Shown piece after piece: positions 36,868 through 48,300 of a DNA stretch of 64,000 nt. The DNA lies in NCBI RefSeq assembly GCF_036669915.1, contig NC_089313.1:13967940-14031939 (forward strand), in the 5' to 3' direction. The translations under genes were made by a program, and so were the position numbers. Source of the DNA: Pocillopora verrucosa. Lineage: Eukaryota; Cnidaria; Anthozoa; Scleractinia; Pocilloporidae. The first letter of the stretch is position 1. The number at the start of each line of letters is the position of its first letter. The notes beneath the pieces are model-generated. The model did not search any database and had not been told where the DNA came from. It was given only the letters and a program-made list of their open reading frames with translations.

Positions 36868-39800
36868 ATGTTTCAGAATTTGTGCAAGACTTACATAATA
36901 TCAATTTTGCTTCTTCAATGTCGGTGTGGTAGTATTGACGCGACTTCGACTCCTTTAATTCAACCAGTTGTGAAGCTCGTCTTTATCTCCGAGGAAATTC
37001 AACGATACGATCTGAATTCGACTTGTGAGCAGATACTTCAGCGCTACAAAGATGTCTCGTCTTTTCTGAGTTTGGAAGGAAAGGCAATAGAGTGGAAGCA
37101 AAAAGAAACACCGTATTCACTGTGGCGAAAAATTCTAGAGCACATAATCGAACACAATGCTAGTGTCGTGATAAGCTTTCTACCGCCAAAGAAAAATTAT
37201 GTACTTGTGGACGTACTGAGTAAGAGTGATATTCCGATAATTGGGCTTCAAAGTTTAACAGAAGAATTCTACAAGACCTATCAGGTAAGAAGTAAACAGT
37301 TGCACAAAACATATTTTGTTTTCACATTCTCTTTCAAATTATAGGCACCTAAATGACAATAATCCCCCCTATCAATATTTGGCGGGGCCCAGGAAGAAGC
37401 CGTTAGTAATGCTTGGATGATTCGTTAAACCAAAGTTCTATTCGAAGGCCAGTTTGTCCAGATCTCAATAAGAGACGCTTCAGTTACGATATGCCATTGA
37501 ATTTTTTTTTCTACCAATTAAACGACTTTTCAAAATTCCTCATTACAACAAACAAATTCAAATTACAGTTATAGTTTAAATTAATTTTAATCAGGATTAA
37601 AGCTTGCTTCAACCAAGCCTAATTTTTTTCAAGGAGAAATTTGAAGTGGATTCCTGTTTTCACGCGTTTTATAATGATTTCGAGACATTTCTCGCTACAG
37701 CTTTCACAAACTGGCCTAAAAAAAAATGAATTGATGTTTTTAAGTCTCCCACGGCGAAACAGCAAGTAAGTTTATGTGGCATACCTGAGAGAGTTTCGGA
37801 AATTTGCATTTAAGTCGGATGGAATAAATTGGACGTAAATAAACAACACAAATTAAAACGGATGCGTTTCTCAAGAAAACACTCACTAACGCAAACAACC
37901 AGCAATAAATGACATTGGAACACATTAACGACTAGACTTTAAATAGAGGAATAAAGCTGCTTTAAAATATTACGTCATCTAAAGCTGAATTTGACAAAAG
38001 AATCTGCTAATAATACATGAAGGTACTTGACGGCAATTTTTCATCATTCTGCCTTGCAAACATGATAAATTATACCAAATCCTTCAAGTACAAAACCTTC
38101 AACAGAGGCATCAATATACTGTTTGCAAGCAATGAAACAATAATTTCGCTAGACACCCATTAGAAACACATGATGGTAACAAGCTTTACTCATGTAGATG
38201 CAATTTATTCGGTGAACCATTTTCGGCGTTTTTATCTCCGTGTTTCGCAACTTTTTACCCGTTTAATAATTAAAAAAAACTGTACTGAAAAGGCAAAACT
38301 TAGCAGAATGTCCTGCTATCGTGTTTAGACGGGAATCCAAACCACATTCGAAAAGGAAGGATACCTCCTGAGCAGGGATTAGATATAAAATCAGCTTTTA
38401 CGCCGGAGTAAGACCGTAATTTTGTGCTACTTGCCTCAGGCTTCACAAACGCCTTTTTGACCGAAGAGTTGTAAATATTTAATCGAACTTTAAGACGTAA
38501 TCATTCATAAGATAAAACTGACTTAAGTACTGCTTTTATAATTCGCTTTACCACTCACTATTTTGTTCAGGACAATCAGCGGGAAATTACTTTCGCTCAG
38601 CCATAACAAAATCACTCCCTAGAACGACAAAACCCCATTTTTTCGATTCCTTTCTGGGACAAACTATCACAAAAAAGTTCGCTTTTGCCTTAAAATGTGT
38701 TGAATCGGCAGGCCACTCTCTTTTAATCTATTTCGAATTTCAAAATCTTTTCATCTTTTAAACGAAGATTTTCGTCAGATAATCGTAATGGATCCTACAT
38801 AAAATAACAACTAATATTCACCATCTGACAGGATAGCTTATCATAAAATAACCCAAATAACTACTCCCACTGTGAATGGTCGTTGAAAATGATTTGAGTA
38901 CAGATGTATGGCAAAATTTGGACGCCATACAAAGATTGTCCAATATCGCGTAAAGTTTCGAAATTGTTTGCGTGATTTTGGATAGAGAATGCCTTTTTAA
39001 ACTTAACCAGCTGTTAACGAGCAAGAAATTTAAAAAAACGAGTTTCTAGTGAGTTGAAAGATACCCAAAAATGAACTTTAATTTGATATCAAAAAGGGTT
39101 CCCTGCACTCTTTTCAAAGTAACGCTGCAACAGCCTTTGTAGATGTGTTGTAGTTTACAATGATTTTAGATTAAAGTGATATGCAATATCTTTTGTCTAA
39201 GAATTATGGCTACCTACTTGAATCAAAGGAAAGAATACTGAAGTGCTGCAAGATATGGATTTCCCATGATTAGTGCTCTAATCAGACTTATGATAACCAA
39301 TCATGTTAGAGATATTTGTTACCGTTTGGTTACGATGATAAAAGTTTGGACTCTGAAGGAAATTATCAAATGTAATTTTCATTTTAATCATTTAGTTTTC
39401 TTTCTGCACTGAGAAACGGTGCGTATGTATTTTGCACATATAGATTCAGTACTCCATCCAAAAAAGAGGAAATTTGTAGGCCACTGCACTTATATACGAC
39501 TAAAAAAGATTGTATATTTAGCGCGGCCTGGCCATAAAGAACAAGCTGCCATTATCGAATGAGCGCCTGCCGAAGGGGCATTACACGCGTAAATGTGAGA
39601 AAATTAAATAATGCTCTTGTTCTAACCGGGTAGTCTCTGTTTCCTGAAAATTATGCCCAAAAAATTAAAATAAAAAAAAAAAGAATTAAGTCCTTTTAGG
39701 GTCTTTTTGCTTTTACCTCTCAACAGGAACTAGAATTTCAATGAGTGTGTGTATGGGGGAGGGGGGAGGTGGGGTGGGGGAGTGATAGAGTGTTGAGCCC

Positions 39801-42800
39801 TAAGTGGGAGGTGTTATTATTGAATGACAAATAATTTCTCTGATTTTGTCACCTGCACATTATAGCAGGGGCTATTTCCTTTTAAGCACTGAAAAGGCGC
39901 TTATTTCAACCTCCCGTAAGTAAGACGGCCACCCTCCCGATATTTAGGTAATAAACTAAAAAAAACCCTACTGAACGTTTTGTAACTTTCCAGGAAAGCT
40001 CGTGGTATCTGTCAATGCTTCCATCAGATGCTCTCCAAGCCCGCGTCTTAATAGACCTGATGCTAGAATTTGAGGACAGTCGATTTGTTTGCGTCACCAC
40101 AGAAAAATCACGTGACGACGCGCTGCTTTCTTATCTCTTGCAATACACAACGAACATTGGTCATCAGGCTGCTGCTCCCAGATGTATTATCCTCCGTGAA
40201 AACAGCTTATTGGAGGACCTTGGCTCGGGTTTGGCAGCCATAAGTAGCAGCGGTGTGCGTTTAATTGTTGTTCACTGTCAGGAAAATGAGAGTACTGCTA
40301 TAATATCTCTTGCCAACAAACTTAGTTTAAAACTTTTAAGAGGTGACGTATATTGGATCTTCACTGACAAAGCTGTTACTTTCAATGCTAATGCTTTTCC
40401 TGAGGGTTCGTTTGGCGTACAAATATTTCAAAGAACCGAGAATACAAGTATGGTGTCGCTTTATAAAAGGCTGCTCCAGGACTCGGTAGAGTTATTTGTG
40501 TTGGGATTGAAGAGCTCCCTGGATTGGTTGACACGCTGTAATAGACTGGAGTGTTTACAGGGAAGGCTTTTTACCACTTTTAAAAGACAGCTCTACAGGT
40601 AACGATCTACATTTGTAATAAATTCACTGTGTTAAAAGACCTGAAATTCTAAATCACAATTATCGTAAAGAACAAATATTCAGGACAAGAGGCTCAGTAC
40701 ATGTTACCCTGATAATAAGAGTTTTGCTCTGTAATGGAGCAACGTGTATCTACATCAACCCTTTCCTTAACAAGCAAGCGTTGCCAGCCAGGGAGGAGTA
40801 GTTATATTCATGATTAAACAACTCGAACCCTGCTGGGATTGCAAACCAAAATCTGACTCCAGCGGAAAGTAATACCACCACTGAGTCCTTTTTTTTTCGC
40901 CTGAGTGCAGCGAATGCAAGCCTAAATTGATCAAAACAACTAATCAAAATAAAGGTAATATCCTAACGAGCCAATCAGAGCTCGAAGTAAATATACGAAA
41001 CTGGCTTCAAGCGCGGAAAAACGCGGGGGATCAAGTATCGGCGGGTTGGGTGGTGCGTGTTTCTTAAGGCATCTCGGCATAAGGCGCCTTAAATTAAGGG
41101 AGCCGAATTTCAGGATAACTTTAGACACTCAACCGAACAATATTTTATGCCCACAATAACGCTCTATACATATAATTTAATAGGGAGATGATGCGTCATA
41201 GTTTTCCTGGCCAGACGGGATTTGTTCAATTCGGTAACAATGGCGAACGTACTTCCTTCAAATTCACCATAATAAAGGCGTTGCGATCACACGATTTACA
41301 ACAGGACGTGGAACAAAATTGGCACGTGTTAGGATTTGCCTGTCCAGAAATGACCCTCCACAATAGCCCCCATAATTTTGAGGCCTTTCTACCGAGGGAC
41401 CTTCCTAAGCCGCGCCACTTGAGAATAGTTACTATTAAACATGCGCCTTTTACAGCGATCCATGACGTGGATTACAGCAGTAGACTGGGCACGAGTTGTC
41501 CGGCGAACACGGTTCCTTGTAGAGAATTTCTTGAGGATAATGACACTTCTTCCTTTCCGGAGAATGAAGGTTTCTGGAAACGCAGCAAAGGACCCTCAAG
41601 AATTCAATGCTGCTATGGTGTCATGATCGACATTTTAATCAAGATTCAAGAAATCGAAGACTTTTCATTCGACCTTTACTTAGTCAAGGATGGAAAATAT
41701 GGATCGTTGGATCCGACCACAAAACAAATGAACGGAATGATCGGGGACGTTTACCGAGGGACCGCCGATCTTGCTCTCGGTGTTATTACAATTACCGAAG
41801 AACGTTCGAAGTACGTCGGCTTTACGACTCCGTACACCGACACGGCGCTAATGTTCTTTGTGAGGCGATTTGAAGCGAATAACAAAACTTTTGCACAAAT
41901 CATAAGTGATATGAGATTGTTGAAATCCTTCAGTACGGAACTGTGGCTTATGTGTTTGATTGCATTCTTTGCGGTTGCAGTTACGAGTTGGGTCTTTGAA
42001 AAATTATATTACTACAGGAATCATAAGAGCGCTTATCTTTTACCCTTCGAATTCATAGCGTACGTTTATGGAAATATTTTTCATGTACCCCTCACCAAAA
42101 TTCAGGCCAAAACTTACGCAGTTCCGAGCGTGATGGTGGTGGCAAACCTTGCAGCCCTCGTTCTTGTCAGCTCGTACACCGCCAATTTGCTGGCTTCTCT
42201 TATCACTGTGGAGGAAACAAATATTGTGTCAGGCATCGCAGACGAAAAGGTTAGTGAATAAGATGTAAGCGGAGGGAAAGGATTCTTCGGTACAAGGCAT
42301 TGGATCTCTTAGTAAAAAAAAATAATTATCTATAAAATGAAACAAGACGTCACTTAGGTGCCAACGTAGAACTAGCTAACTACAAATTTATTCCAGTCCC
42401 TTCCACTCCTTCATTGGAGCTGAATCCAAATGACAGTTGTCTTTTCTACACAATCGCTTTCACGGAGTGGCTATTAATTAAAAGCGTAATAGGAAATTAT
42501 CTCGGGGTTCCCATGTGGTGCCTAAGAAGGATCGGAGTAGTAGCTCTCCATCCATGACTCTTGAAATGCCCGCCTTAAGCAACAGGTAAGAACCCGGCTG
42601 AGTTTTTAGGTGGCCGTAAACTTTTACAGTACAGTTTTTATCTTTTATATTCGCCTTTTCACTTTGCACAGTTGGTAGATCCTCCGACAGGATTCGTATT
42701 TGCAACAATCAAAGACACAAGTACAGAGGACTTCTTTAAGAAAAGTCGGAGTGCCAGGCTGAGAAAGATCTATGAAAACATGAAAGACCACAACGTGGAA

Positions 42801-43956
42801 ACGTTCTCCGATGGAATGAAAAAACTCCGATCAGGGTGAGTGCTCCAAACAAACTTTGTGGCCTTGTAGATGGTAATTTCTGAGGGGTAATTCCTGACCG
42901 TCTCCCTGCGCGCGCACACCATATTAAGGAGGTTTAGTACCTGTACCAATCTAAATTTAGATTTGGATTTGGTGCGAACGCTTAGAATTTCTGTGTGAGT
43001 TTTGCCTTTGATTTCTCTATCACTACAAAGGTCTTCCAAACTTGGGAAGGATTAGAGGAAATGGTTTAAGCTAAAGCAATCAAATACCGGTTGTGCAAGC
43101 AACTTTTCATGTAACCAGCGCCTTTACGATGGAGTCATTGTCATCAACTGATGTCTCTACGAAGCTTGCTTTATTGTCTATGAGAAGTAAAAGAAAGAAA
43201 ATAAAAAAATTAACCTGATTTTTACTTTGGTTTGCTGCAGAAACAAGCAACGAGGTTTCAGGGGAAACACCAGACCTAAAAAATAAAGCGCGCATTCAAA
43301 AGTAAACATACGAGAAGAAAGATCATGAATTTTCAGCACGGTACAATTTATGACCTTCTTGCGAAAAACTTCTCTATAGCCCAGTTGGTAGAGCATTCGA
43401 CTGCAAAACTACCACTGTTTCGAATCTTCACGGAAAGGTCAGAGCTAATTTGTTCGACACAATCTAAAAAGCTGTCGAACATTTTTATTCAAATCTAGAG
43501 AAAGATATCAATGACATGACTTTTTCTTCTTTCAGAGAGCTGACAGTCTTCATATCCGAAACAGGCGCTGAAGACGATCCGAATTGTGAGATCAAAGAGA
43601 ACGGTGTGCCTTTTGGATTATCTGGCCTCGCCTTCGCATTGCAAAGGAACTCTTCGTGGACTCATCAAATTTCTCGCGCGATTCACAAACTCAACGCGCA
43701 TGACACAATACCGCAAATATTTCAGAAATGGACGACGTCTCGATGCAAAGTTTCGCAGCAAACTGTGATCGCCCGTCCGATGGGTCTTGGCGAGTTTGGA
43801 GGATTCTTTTTCAACACTGCTATGATTTGTTGTGGATGCTTTCTCCTCATGTTGGCCGAAATTGTCGTTTATCGCAAAATAAGTAGAACTAGGAGCAGTT
43901 TTAGTCCACAACAGAATGGAATAACACAAAATGTTCTGGCACTACCCGACAGTTAG
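36868..43956 (+). CDS. Ionotropic glutamate receptor, NMDA/GluN1-related (5 exons, 890 aa)
   Basis: Predicted exons: 36868-37284, 39994-40598, 41184-42249, 42672-42835, 43536-43956, frame kept throughout (2673 nt). The start is the ATG at 36868, which opens a signal peptide (about 1-27). Exons 1-2 form the amino-terminal domain. In exon 3 the S1 ligand-binding half carries QCCYG, LVKDGKYG, NGMIG and TITEER, closely following GluN1 order, including the ligand carboxylate Arg. M1 is about 593-616, M3 contains SSYTANLLASL (about 669-679), and M4 is about 839-863 followed by a short basic tail. Cys residues in exon 5 (PNCEI, SRCK) fit the S2 disulfide. Oddities: the pore loop (FIAYVYGNIF) lacks a clear Q/R/N-site match, and the acidic amino-group contact is Glu (FISETG) rather than the GluN Asp. 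Predicted neuronal or sensory cation channel; AATAAA at 44047-44052. Confidence 0.88.
43370..43435 (+). repeat. Degenerate tRNA-Cys-like SINE head
   Basis: TAGCCCAGTTGGTAGAGCA (about 43377-43395, A-box-like), GACTGCA in the anticodon region, and GTTTCGAATC (43417-43426, B-box-like). It lacks a paired acceptor stem, so it is a tRNA-derived repeat remnant in the last intron of the receptor gene. Confidence 0.4.
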
Positions 43957-44046
43957 TCGATGACTCGTATTATAAATAATTAAATTATGAAATTAATGCT
44001 ATCGTTTTTTCTTCGGGTAGGCCTTAATTTGTATAGATAAAGAAAT

Positions 44047-44052
44047 AATAAA
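44047..44052 (+). terminator. Poly(A) signal of the glutamate receptor gene
   Basis: AATAAA 91 bases after the stop codon. Confidence 0.5.
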
Positions 44053-44324
44053 AAATTATATTTTCAAATTTTAAGGATAATTTGTATGGAATCAAAGCTG
44101 GTCTTGATTGGAAGCTCTAACCTAAAAGCTTTGTTGATATAACCTCTGTTATTGCAGAGCTCAAAGTTAGAGCACTCAGTCTTCGAGATTCTCATTAAAA
44201 ACGGAACTGTGCCCGGACGTAAATGTGAATATCTAAATTGGCCGACGAAAGTGAGTCCCCTTGAAAAAAACTTTGGTTGGTAACTGTCACTGTAATCCGA
44301 ACGAAAGAAAAGACGAACTTTAAA

Positions 44325-44480
44325 TCAACCGATCGACCGGCCAACCGACCAACCGACGACCAACGGAACGAAAGAGGGACCGATCCCACGAACGGAACGA
44401 AAGAGGGACCGATCCCACGACCGACCGACCGACCGACCGCCTCTCCGACCGCACGACCACCAACCGACTGATCTAACCGA
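44325..44480. repeat. (CCGA/GACC)n low-complexity tract with 29-bp duplication
   Basis: Runs of CCGACCGACC and related tetranucleotides surround a 29-bp unit starting ACGGAACGAAAGAGGGACC. That unit is tandemly duplicated at 44363 and 44392. Open frames on both strands are repeat artefacts. Confidence 0.7.
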
Positions 44481-45321
44481 ACGATCCACACATCGACCGA
44501 GCTCGAGCTCATTATTTTAAAAATCGATGTTGGTTAGCGATGAGTTCCTTTGTTGTCTCATTTTTTAAAATTAATTCACAAATTAGAGGTGGTTAGATGA
44601 GAGTGCTTCCAAGGATACTTGTTAAAATGTGTCCCATCTTTTTAAAATGTCAACGAGATGCCTTGAGAAAACCTGAATGGTGTAATTGTAATCAACCAGT
44701 GCATTTGTTCATATACTGTGTTCGCCACCAAGGGGTACAGGGTCGTAAAAGAAAAGGTCTCGCTTAATTAATTGAGTTAAGATACAGTTGCAAATATTCA
44801 TCGAGCATATATAATTAACACCCTATTAAGAAAATTAACGATCATTCTATTTTTTTTTTTTTTTTTACCCTGAGATTTTCTCACTTGCGATTGATTGAAT
44901 TCAAAGTTCAAAATTGCCTTCATAATGCTTTCCTCGAAGTCAAGAAGGCACCTTAAGCTACACAAAAGTTCAAGTTTACTTCAATAGCAAAAGGCAGTAA
45001 CTGAGTTATGATAAACAAAAATACTAAAAAAAAGCATTTCCTTGATGCTCCACGCCTAATGCGCAATTTGCAAACCTAAGCAACAGGTAGAAAAGTCATT
45101 GTTTGTTCACCCGTTCGAATCGCGGCAGGTTAAGAAAAAAACCTTGACCTTTCATTTAAATTTAACAGGTAGTTTAGAACGCAACACAAATTTCGATTTT
45201 GGAATCAGAGTTCGCCCCTATTGACGGAGGTGCGCGCGGCAAGAGATGATTTTTTCGCGAATCACGAAAATACATTTGTAGTGAAGAACTTTTGAAGACA
45301 CAAAACGCGGAATTTGAGAAA
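44481..45321. other. Intergenic stretch before the AbfB-TSP1-FN2 gene
   Basis: A poly-T run near 44850 and AT-rich sequence; no gene or promoter motif recognised. Confidence 0.4.
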
Positions 45322-48300
45322 ATGGTTTATCTGCGAGTTCACTTCTCCTTGTGTTTAGTACTTGTTTACCAGCTCACGGTGATCGCTTTACCAGGTAAGG
45401 AAACGTGGACTTGTTCCGTGGTTTTAATGATAAAAATATTCAACTTCTCTAAAAAGATTTAACGAATTAACCCAGGAATTGATTCCGAAATTGTGATGGA
45501 GCGGCCCGCTTACGATGAAATCATTTTGTCCGGCAACGATTACTTGAATTTTGAAACCACTCCAAACTGTTCAAACCAGACAATATCGAACTAAGACGGA
45601 TGATGTTTTGTTTTTCATTCTTAATGCGCGGGTAAACCTAAATAAACAAATTTTAATACGAAACCAGGGTTCATATGTCGCAAGTCATCGAGTGTTGAAT
45701 GCAAACAAATTCATAAGCTCATTGGGTTTGAGATTATGGAACAGTACGGTGAGCGCACAAATTTCCTCGCTGGTTTCGATTCGTAATCGCTTAAAACAAT
45801 TCAAAGAGGTATCTCTGTATCTCGCTATTTGCGAATTCTACTTTGAAAACAAAATTTTCAAAATGCTATTTTCATGAAAAAAGAAAAAATTGAGGATTTA
45901 AAACCAGTTTCCAACTGAACACTTCAATCTTCGCCCGTTAACCGTGAATGCGCTCAGGATATATAATGTTACAAAGAATACTCAAGTTATCCACCTCTTC
46001 ATTTTTTGTCAAGAAAGCATGGAACTTTCTTTTCTAAACTTAGGAAACATGTTTGTTTATAAATGTCAGGGATCATGTCACATCAGAGGCGTTAATAAAC
46101 ACGCCTTACAAAACAAAGGATGGAAAAGAGGATGAATATTTGATACCATTCATGTGAGCGTCTGGTTCTTGTTGAAAAGTGAAAAGCACTATCAATTGAT
46201 CATTAAATGGTGAACGAAATCTAAAATTCATCTTAAAATATCTATGATCCTCTTAAAGAGAGAGATCATGGTGCCAAAAGGCAACTTATGAAAATTTCAA
46301 GTTATTACAACTCAAGTAATGGCGAAAGGATTATCTGAAATCTAATTTAAGTTGTCATGACTAAAGGATAATGGACAGATGCATCTCCTCCCAAACCATT
46401 TTGTATCAGATTCAGTAAGCATTCGCTTTTCGCGGCTGAAACCACATATGACTAATTGACAATCTGTGAGTAGATTACCATACAAAGGGTGTTAGGTTTG
46501 GTGTTAGTAAAAATTTCCTGTGATACATGAGACTTGGGAATATGGCCTTCGGCTGCCACTTTGGTAAAAAGGGCAAATATTACAGAGGTAGCTCGCAGAA
46601 CGGTCGTTTTATTATGCGCTTTTAGGCTTCGGGAACCAACGCGAAACGAGCGTGTAACGTGCGCGAGAGTCGAATCTCGTTCCACTTCTTACACGTGACT
46701 CGCGCTTCACGCTGATCTCTCCACAATGCGTCTGCTCTCCTTCTTAAAGCTAAACGTACCGTCTATTATGCAGGTCATATTATGGTGGAACTGCTGTTAC
46801 TCGCTCAGTTACTTTAAATAATTTCTTCAGCCAGCAGAAATTTCACAGTGGTAAAGTTGTTCCCACCCTCCAATCAACAAAATGACGCCGGGATTGGCCC
46901 AGTGCCCCAGGAAGCTGGTAAAGGAATCATGGCGAATCAGAGGTCCGCCTTCCTCGGCAATAGAGCCGACTCGTTCCGTTTCCATAGACCTGGGTTCGAG
47001 CACGTTCCCGGAAGTGTGTCGTTAGAGTCGGCAGCTAATCCGGGACATTACCTTCGCTACAAGAATTACAAGTTTCATTTGGAAAGAAATAAGCCCACTG
47101 GAGTGTTTGGTAAGGTGAAGTAAATGTTCTTAGCGGATAATCCCAGTTGAAAGAGCCTTCATGCAAAGCTCAGTTCCATCCGCAACTTTCCATTTGCCCT
47201 AACAAAGGGCTACCGCTCCAACATCTTGAGTTAACAAGTCAACAAATTGTCTTGTAATATCTCCCAACGACGTAGTATCGCAATTTTGTTCAGAAACTTA
47301 CCCCGTTTTCTCTGGTAGACTTTTCCAAGAAAGTCAGACATATTTTCATTTCTCGCCTTATTCTTATGGTGCAATTTCCATGGATTTCCCAAGTCCTTGC
47401 CAAGGTACATAACTTCCAAACAACATCATGGGACAAAATGCTTAACTTCCATACCCCTCGCCCTGTAACATCTCACATCAAGAGGAGAGGTTCATTCCCT
47501 CCTTCATCCTTTTCTCATTCAAGAAAAGAAATAAAATACAGTACTTTTAACAAATGGCTGATTTATGTTATTCAATCTTCAGAGAAAGACGCGACGTTTA
47601 TCGAAAGAAAAACTCAAACCAAAGGCGCGGCTGCTTATGAACTGTTTAACCACCCTGGGTGGTTTATGTGTCATGACACCAGCAGTAAATTTGGTCTGGT
47701 CGCTAAGAACGTTGACATCGGAAGCCACGAATTTCTTTTGAGCTGTCTTTACATGGCAGTAGCTCAAAAACCGACAAAAAAGGATCTAAAGGAAAGGTTA
47801 AAACTCTCCCCAACCAAGAAAGAAAGCGCAGAGGCGAGAGCAAATGTTCGAAACGTTTCTGGTATCATTTCAAACGACGATTCTGTGGAGAATTTAGGGA
47901 AAGACACTCCCAAGAATGAAAGTGGAGGCTCTCTTGCCAAAAAAGTTTCGTTAATGGGCAGTAAAATTAATAAAACTGACAACGGTCAGCTTTCAAACAA
48001 GACGAATTCTGGTAAAAATAACAACGCACCTTTAAAATTGTCGTCCAACGTAACTGCTGATAAAAATGGAAGCTTTGAGCTGACATTTGACGATGACTCG
48101 GATACTGTGAATTCTACAAAGCAAGCGAACGAAACAGGACTCTTGCATGGCTTGAAAAGTGCAGATGTCACTCTTGAATTGCAGGTCACGAATGGCACAC
48201 AAAAGCCGCAAATGGATTTGCAGAAGGACAAACAGGAAATTGTCGTCACAGACACTGGAAATGGGCTCTCAGGAAATGACCAGAACAAACTTGAAGCTTC

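Noticed and set aside
45477..45595. Possible exon 2 of the matrix gene
   Set aside because: It accepts phase 1 but reaches a stop with no good donor. Direct splicing from 45394 to 46831 keeps frame, and the region adjoins a retroelement remnant.
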